The position numbers and the translations under genes are program-made. The notes below the pieces were generated by a model. That model saw nothing but the letters and a program-made list of their open reading frames with translations, was not told where the DNA came from and made no database searches. A stretch of 10,503 nt of DNA from positions 15,897-26,399 of the forward strand of contig CAJTQH010000016.1 of the NCBI GenBank assembly GCA_910578305.1. The letters run 5' to 3'. Source of the DNA: an uncultured Muribaculaceae bacterium (lineage in GTDB: Bacteria > Bacteroidota > Bacteroidia > Bacteroidales > Muribaculaceae). The number at the start of each line of letters is the position of its first letter. The first letter of the stretch is position 1. Below, in pieces: positions 1-5,633 of this stretch.

Positions 1-393
1 AGCCGCTACGCGCGCATCGACAACAAAGCCTATAATCTGATGCGAAGCCATACACCGGGACCGTTCACTCTTCTGCTACCGGCCGCACAATCGCTGCCCA
101 AAGCATTCAAAGGCCGACGCATCGTAGGCGTACGCATACCGGACAACGACATATCGCGACTTCTGGCCGAACGTCTCGGAAATCCGATACTTACCACATC
201 GCTCCCTGTCGATGGACTTGACGATAACGAAATATCGCTGCCCGACGAAATCATGCTTCGATACGAAAACTCCCCCATACGCATCATGATCGACGGCGGA
301 CCGGGTCTTACCGTTCCATCCACGATAGTCGATATCACCGACAGCTCATCGCCGGTCATCATTCGCCGGGGACAGGGAGAGTTCAAGCCATAA
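1..393 (+). CDS. Sua5/YciO/YrdC-family protein, C-terminal part (5' end outside window)
   Basis: The reading frame is open from base 1 to the TAA at 391-393, so only the last 130 residues are visible. The family makes L-threonylcarbamoyl-AMP from threonine, bicarbonate and ATP, the first step of t6A modification at tRNA position 37, in the cytoplasm. Visible family features are the HTPGPFTLLLP segment, the GVRIPD strand, the PILTTSLP strand and a closing PSTIVDIT...VIIRRGQGEFKP stretch. The end resembles Escherichia coli YciO (from memory, VIDLTDDTPVVVREGVGDVKP) more than TsaC. The N-terminal substrate-binding KxR/SxN residues lie outside the window, so I cannot say whether this is the main t6A enzyme or a YciO-type paralogue. 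The next gene starts 19 nt downstream, so the two are probably cotranscribed. Base composition matches the housekeeping neighbours. Confidence 0.9.
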   Translation, partial: SRYARIDNKAYNLMRSHTPGPFTLLLPAAQSLPKAFKGRRIVGVRIPDNDISRLLAERLGNPILTTSLPVDGLDDNEISLPDEIMLRYENSPIRIMIDGGPGLTVPSTIVDITDSSSPVIIRRGQGEFKP

Positions 394-412
394 ATGCCTA
401 ACTCTTCATTTC

Positions 413-2107
413 ATGACCGGGAAAAACAACATATCCAGCACCATAGTGCTGCCGCCTCTGACCGACGGCACTGCCCTGACGCTCGAAAGAAGCTGTCAGT
501 GCATACTAATAGTAGGCACCAACGGTGCCGGAAAAAGCCGGTTTGCAGCACGCATGGCCGCCGACATGGGCACCACCGCCTACTGCCTGTCGGCACTGCA
601 CGCGCTGTTCGACCGCGAACCTCGTCCCGCCGGCACTCCGGCATCGACCATAGACCGACTGTATGAGAAAGCCACAGGCACTGCCCGGGGCTACAATCAG
701 CAAGCCACACAGCTCGAACGTGTGATGACACTGCTCATGCACGACGAAATGCTCAATCTGCTCAACTACAAGCTACGTCATGCGTCCGATCCAGAAGCCC
801 GGATGCACCACACACGCCTCGACGACGTAATAAATCTGTGGCAGGAGATATTTCCCAACAATAAAATACTCATCGAAAGCGGCCAACTGCTTTTCTCACA
901 GCGCACAGGCGACCGCGACCGATACTCGGCAATGAAATTGTCGGCCGGAGAGAGAGCCGTCATCTACTATCTCGGAGCCATCTCATACGCGCCCCACGGC
1001 TCCATGGTGTTTATCGACAGCCCTGAGATATTCCTACACCCCACCATGATGCAGGCTGTGTGGAACCGCATGGAGATGCTGCGGCCCGACTGCACATTTG
1101 TCTACACCACACACGACCTCGACTTCGCTGCATCGCGCACCGGAGCATCGGTGATATGGGTACGACACTACGACGCCATCGACAAAACGTGGGACTACTC
1201 CATCATGCCGCCCGATACGGCCATCAGCGAAGATATATATATGGCCATACTCGGAGCACGCAAGCCGGTATTGTTCATCGAAGGCGATCCACACAGATCC
1301 ATCGATGCCAAATTGTATCCGCTCATATTCAAGGACTACACCATACGCTCGCTCGGAAGCTGCAATAAAGTCATTGAGTCGACACGCACATTCAACGACC
1401 TCAACTCCATGCATCAGCTCGACTCCTACGGCATAGTCGACCGCGACCGACGCGACGAGAAGGAAGTAGAGTATCTGCGCGGCAAAAAGGTGATGGTGCC
1501 CGAAGTAGCCGAAGTAGAAAACATACTTATGCTCGAGCAGGTGATACGCGCCGTGGCCGCATACTGCGGCAAAGATGAGACACGCGTGTTTCTGCATGTC
1601 AAGCGCAGCGTGCTCCAGCAGTTCAAGCACGACCTGCACCAGCAGGCTCTGCTCCACACACGTCATCGTGTGAAGCGCACCATGGAGTATCGCATCGACG
1701 GACGCTTCTCCAACATAAACAAACTCGAGCAGCACATGGAAGATCTCATACATGAGATCAACGCCAAGGGGCTGTACGAAAACTTCTGTCAGGAATTCAA
1801 CCGCTATCACGCCGAAAGCGACTACAGCAGCGTGCTGCGGGTCTATAACCAGAAGTCGATGCTTCCGGCAAGCAATGTGGCAGGGCTCTGCGGCCTGCAC
1901 AATAAGGAGGAATACATCGACACCATACTCGAGATTCTGCGTTCAGACCATCCGCAGGCACGCCGCATACGCACCACTGTGCGGCAATGCTTCAATCTCG
2001 ACCCGGATCCGGCCGATATGCCGCTGCCGCCATCCGGCGACAACAGCAGCCAACAACGCAACCATAAACACCCCAACAACCGAAAACACAATAATGAACA
2101 CCGATAA
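413..2107 (+). CDS. ABC-type ATPase fused to DUF4435 (TOPRIM-like) domain
   Basis: This 564-residue soluble protein has two parts. The ATPase (about 1-285) shows a Walker A motif GTNGAGKS at 35-42, an ABC-like signature LSAGE at 176-180, a Walker B strand MVFIDSPE at 198-205 and a switch histidine H234 in TTHDLD. The second part (about 286-530) reads VLFIEGD (E290), then VDRDRRDE (D343, D345), then VPEVAEVEN (E364, E367, E369). This acidic spacing is as expected for a TOPRIM/DUF4435 nuclease-like fold. ATPase plus DUF4435 is the composition of the PARIS anti-phage system (AriA/AriB, sometimes fused), and ATPase-TOPRIM fusions also define OLD nucleases. Serine 203 occupies the place where a catalytic glutamate usually follows the Walker B aspartate. 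The last 30 or so residues are a Q/N/H/K-rich tail. Composition is host-like, and the gene sits inside a housekeeping operon, overlapping menA by 14 nt. The fold is well supported; a defence role is inference. Confidence 0.85.
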   Translation: MTGKNNISSTIVLPPLTDGTALTLERSCQCILIVGTNGAGKSRFAARMAADMGTTAYCLSALHALFDREPRPAGTPASTIDRLYEKATGTARGYNQQATQLERVMTLLMHDEMLNLLNYKLRHASDPEARMHHTRLDDVINLWQEIFPNNKILIESGQLLFSQRTGDRDRYSAMKLSAGERAVIYYLGAISYAPHGSMVFIDSPEIFLHPTMMQAVWNRMEMLRPDCTFVYTTHDLDFAASRTGASVIWVRHYDAIDKTWDYSIMPPDTAISEDIYMAILGARKPVLFIEGDPHRSIDAKLYPLIFKDYTIRSLGSCNKVIESTRTFNDLNSMHQLDSYGIVDRDRRDEKEVEYLRGKKVMVPEVAEVENILMLEQVIRAVAAYCGKDETRVFLHVKRSVLQQFKHDLHQQALLHTRHRVKRTMEYRIDGRFSNINKLEQHMEDLIHEINAKGLYENFCQEFNRYHAESDYSSVLRVYNQKSMLPASNVAGLCGLHNKEEYIDTILEILRSDHPQARRIRTTVRQCFNLDPDPADMPLPPSGDNSSQQRNHKHPNNRKHNNEHR

Positions 2108-2981
2108 AGCCAAATACTGGATCGAAGCCATGCGTCTGCGCACACTGCCCGTGTCCGTAGCAGGAGTCATCATGGCCATGGGTCTGGCATATATGTCCCA
2201 CTCATTCCGGTGGCTGCCGTTCACACTATGCCTTTGCGTGGCGATACTTGCCCAGATAGCATCAAATTTCGCCAACGAATACTACGACTTCCGCGCAGGC
2301 CTCGACAAACCGGGTCGCGAAGGGCCACGACGCGGAGTGACCGAAGGCGACATCTCGCCTCGCGCCATGCTCGCGGCCACATACGGGACTCTCGCCGCAG
2401 CCTGCCTGATAGGATGCACACTCATCTTCTACGGCGGATGGTGGATGCTGCCTGCAGGCATAGCCATAGCCCTCGGTGCCATAGCTTACAGCGCCGGACC
2501 ATATCCGCTCTCGCGCCACGGACTTGGCGAAGTGGCGGTGATAGTATTTTTCGGCATAGCTCCGGTGTGTCTCACATACTACATCATGTCGCATCAGTGC
2601 GACATGTATGTATTACTGGCTTCAGTCAGTGCCGGACTTATGGGCGCCAACGTACTCATAATAAATAATTATCGCGACCGCGACGCCGACGCCGACGTGG
2701 GCAAGCACACCCTTGCCGTGATACTCGGCCGCAACACCGTGCGCAACATCTATCTGCTCAACGGCGCTCTGGCCGTGGCTCTGATGTGGCCGCTGTGGAT
2801 GTCGATGCCCGCAGCCGCGATGCTGATACCTTGCGCCTATATAGCCATGCACCTCACCATATGGGCCGCTATGCCACGGCGCAAAGGCCATGCGCTGACC
2901 CCCTTGCTCGGCATCACAGCCATGGCCATGCTCGCATATTCACTGGCTTTCACCATAGCCGCAGCAATCTGCTTTCAATAA
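2094..2981 (+). CDS. menA: 1,4-dihydroxy-2-naphthoate polyprenyltransferase (MenA)
   Basis: A 295-residue integral membrane protein of the UbiA prenyltransferase superfamily. MenA transfers a polyprenyl chain to 1,4-dihydroxy-2-naphthoate to give demethylmenaquinone in the inner membrane. Both Mg-diphosphate binding motifs are visible: NEYYDFRAGLD (N61, D65, D71) in the loop after the second helix, and NNYRDRDADADVGKHTLAV (N191-G203, with D195 and D199). The MenA-typical YSAGPYPLSRHGLGE (132-146) lies between them. The frame is open upstream to 1752, but that extension is an Arg/Ser/Thr-rich shadow of the ATPase gene. The ATG at 2094 gives a normal N-terminus (KYWIEAMRLRTLPVSVAGV) and family-typical length. 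It overlaps the preceding stop codon by 14 nt, suggesting translational coupling. Other menaquinone genes are not in the window. Confidence 0.95.
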   Translation: MNTDKAKYWIEAMRLRTLPVSVAGVIMAMGLAYMSHSFRWLPFTLCLCVAILAQIASNFANEYYDFRAGLDKPGREGPRRGVTEGDISPRAMLAATYGTLAAACLIGCTLIFYGGWWMLPAGIAIALGAIAYSAGPYPLSRHGLGEVAVIVFFGIAPVCLTYYIMSHQCDMYVLLASVSAGLMGANVLIINNYRDRDADADVGKHTLAVILGRNTVRNIYLLNGALAVALMWPLWMSMPAAAMLIPCAYIAMHLTIWAAMPRRKGHALTPLLGITAMAMLAYSLAFTIAAAICFQ

Positions 2982-3016
2982 TCACTCCTGCATACAACCC
3001 TTCCACCACACATTCC

Positions 3017-3694
3017 ATGATACACAAAAGCAAAACATCCGTATGGCTCACCATTGTACTCACCGCCATAGTGGGCATACTCTTTGTAGTGTGGCACGGC
3101 AATGCCGACGTGCTCAACCGTTTCGTCATAGCAATAGGCATCATGATCATAGCCCCGGCAGCCTACCTGCTCGTGATAGCATCCGGCTCCATACGCCGTT
3201 CCGACGGCGACACAAAGCCGGATATCCGCCGACGGCTCTCCACAGCGGCTCTGTTTATCGCAGCCCTGTGCACAATAGCACTCGGCCTGTGGATGGCCAT
3301 AGCACCGGGCACATTCCGCACATTCATTACATTTCTTTTCGGCACCATACTTGCCGTCTACGGCCTGTACCTCGCTTTGATACAAGCCCTGCTCGCACGG
3401 CACACCACTCCGTGGTGGCTCTATATCGTGCCGGCAGCCATGGCTGCAACAGGTTTCATCATACTCCTCACACCGCTCCACGAGCCCGACCGCGGAGGCA
3501 TCGTAGTACTCATCACGGGTATAGCCCTGATAGCGTCGGCCATAAACTGGACCGTGCAGCGCATACTGACTCCAAAGCCAGAAACTACGGACAATGACAG
3601 CGATACCGCACTCCGACAGGCTGCAATCCCGGAAACTACCCTTCCGAAAGACAACGTGATTGACTTCCACCGCACGGAGTCGCCCGACGAATAG
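3017..3694 (+). CDS. six-helix membrane protein, HdeD/DUF308-like
   Basis: The chosen ATG gives 225 residues and lies 35 nt after menA. The frame continues upstream over menA without a plausible N-terminus, so the shorter form is preferred. Six hydrophobic segments are visible at about 9-26, 34-56, 73-96, 102-125, 133-152 and 158-180. They are rich in Gly, Ala and Ile and arranged as repeated helix pairs, as in the HdeD/DUF308 family. A basic loop (RRSDGDTKPDIRRR) joins helices 2 and 3. A hydrophilic acidic tail follows from 181 to 225. No catalytic motif is seen. HdeD of E. coli is linked to acid resistance, but most DUF308 proteins have no known function, so none is assigned. It is the last gene of the left operon. 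Confidence 0.7.
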   Translation: MIHKSKTSVWLTIVLTAIVGILFVVWHGNADVLNRFVIAIGIMIIAPAAYLLVIASGSIRRSDGDTKPDIRRRLSTAALFIAALCTIALGLWMAIAPGTFRTFITFLFGTILAVYGLYLALIQALLARHTTPWWLYIVPAAMAATGFIILLTPLHEPDRGGIVVLITGIALIASAINWTVQRILTPKPETTDNDSDTALRQAAIPETTLPKDNVIDFHRTESPDE

Positions 3695-3717
3695 CGTGAT
3701 CCGAGCTGATACCACAC

Positions 3718-3746
3718 AAAAAAGAGCCACCCTTATGGGCGGCTCT
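3718..3746 (-). terminator. intrinsic terminator of the greA-HIT unit
   Basis: Read on the minus strand, AGAGCCGCCC, loop ATAA and GGGTGGCTCT form a 10-bp stem with one G-U pair, followed at once by a run of T (plus-strand A-run 3718-3723). On the plus strand the same position becomes an A-C mismatch and no clean T-run follows, so the element is oriented for the minus-strand HIT gene ending 34 nt upstream. It may weakly stop the convergent + strand operon too. Confidence 0.88.
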
Positions 3747-3779
3747 CGTTATATTTTGTCATTGCCGTTGACATCGGCA

Positions 3780-4175
3780 TTACTTGCCGAACTCGGCAGC
3801 GATGCGGGCGGCTATCGAAGCCATCTCATCGCCGGGCAGCGACAACTTGTGACGGAAATCAACGTCGGATTCCGAATTGATAGGCACGAGATGAATATGT
3901 GCATGAGGCACTTCCATGCCAAGCACGGCTTCGGCCACTCGCACACACGGCATGGCTGCCTTGAGTGCCTTAGCCACTTTCAGAGCAAAAAGTTCCAGAG
4001 CCACATACTCGTCTTCGGGCAGATCAAACAGATAGTCCACCTCTCGCTTCGGAATCACCAGCGTATGGCCCGGAGCCATGGGATTGATGTCGAGAAAAGC
4101 GAGATGCCTGTCGTCCTCGGCCACCTTGTAGCAGGGTATGTCGCCGGCTACTATCATGCTGAATATCGACGCCAT
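3780..4175 (-). CDS. HIT-family nucleotide hydrolase/transferase
   Basis: A 131-residue cytoplasmic protein of the histidine-triad superfamily, HINT/Hit-like branch. The triad is HAHIHLVP at 91-98, and the middle histidine H93 is the expected nucleophile that forms a nucleotidyl intermediate. The N-terminal FSMIVAGDIPCYKVAEDD and the APGHTLVIPKRE strand (34-44) are also typical. Members hydrolyse purine nucleoside phosphoramidates or aminoacyl-adenylates; the exact substrate cannot be read from sequence. Length is normal for the family. The start lies 3 nt after the greA stop codon, so it should be the second gene of a greA-HIT transcript ending at the terminator at 3718-3746. Confidence 0.93.
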   Translation of the reverse strand: MASIFSMIVAGDIPCYKVAEDDRHLAFLDINPMAPGHTLVIPKREVDYLFDLPEDEYVALELFALKVAKALKAAMPCVRVAEAVLGMEVPHAHIHLVPINSESDVDFRHKLSLPGDEMASIAARIAAEFGK

Positions 4176-4178
4176 GGC

Positions 4179-4649
4179 TTAGAAACTGATTTCTACGATT
4201 TCAAACTTCATCAGGCCGGCTGGCACCTTTATCTCCACCACTTCGCCGAGCTTATGACCGAGCAGACCCTGAGCGATGGGGGTACTCGATCCGATCTTCT
4301 TGGCTTTGAGATCGGCCTCGCTGTCGGCCACTATGGTGTATTCCATGACCATACCATTGGCCACGTTTTTGATTTTCACGCAATTCAGTATCTGCACTTC
4401 CTCGGTGTTGAGGTTGCTCTCGTCGATAATACGACAGCTGGCCACAAGGTCCTTAAGCTGCGATATCTTCATTTCAAGCATGCCCTGAGCCTCCTTGGCT
4501 GCATCATATTCAGAGTTTTCCGACAGGTCACCCTTGTCGCGGGCTTCAGCTATGGCACGTGAGATTTCAGGTCTTTTCACTGATTCCAGATAGGCTATCT
4601 CTTCCATTTTTTTCTTATAGCCTTCCTTGGTCATGTAAGTAATTGGCAT
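4179..4649 (-). CDS. greA: transcription elongation factor GreA
   Basis: 156 residues, the usual GreA length. The N-terminal coiled coil (about 1-77) reaches into the RNA polymerase secondary channel. Its tip carries GDLSENSEYDAAKEAQ, placing D41 and E44 at the same numbers as the acidic residues of E. coli GreA that coordinate the second catalytic metal. GreA stimulates cleavage of backtracked RNA. The C-terminal FKBP-like domain (about 80-156) includes KIGSSTPIAQGLLGHKLGE. The match to E. coli numbering supports the first ATG over M6. A Bacteroidetes-type promoter lies about 120 nt upstream, and a terminator-like hairpin sits between promoter and start, so expression may be attenuated. Confidence 0.97.
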   Translation of the reverse strand: MPITYMTKEGYKKKMEEIAYLESVKRPEISRAIAEARDKGDLSENSEYDAAKEAQGMLEMKISQLKDLVASCRIIDESNLNTEEVQILNCVKIKNVANGMVMEYTIVADSEADLKAKKIGSSTPIAQGLLGHKLGEVVEIKVPAGLMKFEIVEISF

Positions 4650-4686
4650 AATTGTCTATTGTGTTTTACGTTTCTATTATACAATG

Positions 4687-4729
4687 AAAAAAATTTTGGA
4701 ATCTCTAACCCCTCTTGGGCGAGACTCCA
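4687..4729 (-). terminator. terminator-like hairpin in greA leader (putative attenuator)
   Basis: On the minus strand TGGAGTCTC (4729-4721) pairs with GAGATTCCA (4705-4697), nine pairs with one G-U. An internal loop and an apical CCC-AAGA-GGG stem follow. The 3' arm is followed by AAA and then seven T (4693-4687). The G-U becomes an A-C mismatch on the plus strand, where no T-run follows, so the structure is directional toward greA. It ends 38 nt before the greA ATG. No alternative antiterminator pairing was found by eye. Confidence 0.6.
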
Positions 4730-4771
4730 GCTTATTCCGCACCTCACCGGTGCATCGTAGTTTTTCTGCTA

Positions 4772-4803
4772 CAAAGATAGTGAACAATATCCACATACGC
4801 AAG
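4772..4803 (-). promoter_or_regulatory. putative greA promoter (Bacteroidetes -33/-7 type)
   Basis: On the minus strand the sequence reads CTTG (4803-4800), a 20-nt spacer, then TATCTTTG (4779-4772). The latter fits the Bacteroidetes -7 consensus TAnnTTTG exactly, and CTTG matches three of four bases of the -33 TTTG. Transcription would start near 4765, giving a leader of about 115 nt. A second weak hairpin (GCACC/GGTGC, 4753-4739) lies early in that leader. Confidence 0.6.
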
Positions 4804-4874
4804 TATTCCGCCACAATTCACTCCGCCGCCCCAACCGACATAACCTTTTGCCGCTCAACAGCGTTTATCTGTAT

Positions 4875-5558
4875 ATGGTAAGTTACGTACAGCGACATAG
4901 CAGGCTAATCTACAGCATGCTCAACTGGATGGTACTTCTGCTCTCGGCCGGACTCATCATCTATCTGTCGGCCGACGCACTGCGTGGAGTAGTGTTCCTG
5001 CACGACTCCGGCTACATGACCTTCCAGCTATGGGTATGCGCAGCGTTTGCGGCCGACTTCTTCATCGAGCTATACATGTCGCACGACCGATGGAAATATG
5101 CGCTGCACCGGTCGCTGTTTCTGCTGCTGTCCGTACCATGGCTCAATATCATCGGATGGATGGGCATAACCGTACCGGCCGATACACTCTACTTCGTGAG
5201 GCTTCTGCCTCTCGCTCGCGGAGCCTTGGCAATGGCCATAGTGGTGGGATACGTATCGGCCAACAGGCTCACCAACATATTCGCATCCTACACCGTGGTA
5301 CTAATAGCCATAGTCTACTTCGGCAGCCTCATATTCTTCGAGCGCGAACAGGGCATCAATCCGGATGTCCACAATTACATGCAGGCATTGTGGTGGGCTT
5401 GCTCCGACGCCACCACCACCGGATGCACCATATATCCCGTCACACCGGCAGGCAAAATAGTGGGTGCGGTACTTGCCGTGATGGGCATGGTGATGTTTCC
5501 CCTCTTCACCGTCGTCATCACCTCAGCCGTCCGCGCCCGCATAAGCTCCCCCGACTAA
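4875..5558 (+). CDS. small voltage-gated-type cation channel with atypical selectivity filter
   Basis: From the ATG at 4875 the protein has 227 residues; a TTG nine codons earlier is possible but less likely. Hydrophobic segments at about 12-33, 48-68, 79-97, 104-126, 137-155 and 194-219 give a six-helix S1-S6 plan. The S4-like helix carries only R109 and R115. A pore helix (ALWWACSDA, 171-179) precedes the filter. The filter is TTTGCTIYPVT (180-190), where potassium channels have TVGYGDxxPxT, so the GYG triplet is replaced by GCT. The following proline, threonine and PAGKIVG are channel-like. It resembles the potassium channel family (Ion_trans_2) by layout, but ion selectivity is uncertain. 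The gene is divergent from greA with host-like base composition. I saw no convincing promoter. Confidence 0.8.
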   Translation: MVSYVQRHSRLIYSMLNWMVLLLSAGLIIYLSADALRGVVFLHDSGYMTFQLWVCAAFAADFFIELYMSHDRWKYALHRSLFLLLSVPWLNIIGWMGITVPADTLYFVRLLPLARGALAMAIVVGYVSANRLTNIFASYTVVLIAIVYFGSLIFFEREQGINPDVHNYMQALWWACSDATTTGCTIYPVTPAGKIVGAVLAVMGMVMFPLFTVVITSAVRARISSPD

Positions 5559-5565
5559 AATATTT

Positions 5566-5596
5566 TTTGATAATCATGATGTTTTTTGTATTTTCG
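5566..5596 (+). promoter_or_regulatory. putative promoter of the DUF262-DUF1524 gene
   Basis: TTTG (5566-5569), a 19-nt spacer, then TATTTTCG (5589-5596), which matches five of six fixed positions of the Bacteroidetes -7 consensus TAnnTTTG. The start site would fall near 5602, about 30 nt before the ATG at 5634. The spacer holds an 8-bp palindrome ATCATGAT (5573-5580). The gene therefore probably does not rely on readthrough from the channel gene. Confidence 0.55.
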
Positions 5597-5620
5597 TGAA
5601 TCTATATACAAATAATTCAC
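5596..5620. repeat. short inverted repeat over predicted start site
   Basis: GTGAAT (5596-5601) and ATTCAC (5615-5620) are inverted copies separated by 13 nt, lying across the predicted transcription start of the DUF262-DUF1524 gene. This could be an operator or a weak 5' hairpin. Arms of six bases in AT-rich DNA can arise by chance. Confidence 0.25.
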
Positions 5621-5633
5621 AACCATAGCAGTA

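Noticed and set aside
1034..1900. Long open frame (288 codons) on the minus strand opposite the ATPase-DUF4435 gene
   Set aside because: The translation is Cys/His/Val-rich with no recognisable motif. The + strand frame has Walker and TOPRIM motifs, so this is a shadow caused by codon bias.
1752..2093. Upstream extension of the menA frame
   Set aside because: The added 114 codons read an Arg/Ser/Thr-rich sequence over the ATPase gene in the wrong frame. The ATG at 2094 gives the normal MenA N-terminus.
2676..2696. Repeated GACGCC units in menA
   Set aside because: They encode the conserved Asp-rich second metal-binding motif (RDRDADAD), so this is coding constraint rather than a separate repeat element.
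2975..3730. 251-codon minus-strand frame opposite the six-helix membrane protein
   Set aside because: Cys/Tyr/Glu-rich shadow without family features; it also runs across the terminator at 3718-3746.
3660..4562. 300-codon + strand frame across the HIT and greA genes
   Set aside because: His/Tyr-rich, no motif, and antisense to two clear genes.
4671..4682. TATAAT-like sequence on the minus strand just upstream of greA
   Set aside because: Bacteroidetes primary sigma factor uses -33 TTTG/-7 TAnnTTTG, not the TATAAT/TTGACA pair. A better promoter lies at 4772-4803.
4841..4850. TAACCTTTTG as a -7 box for the channel gene
   Set aside because: The TA and TTTG are one base too far apart for the consensus, and there is no TTTG at the right distance upstream.
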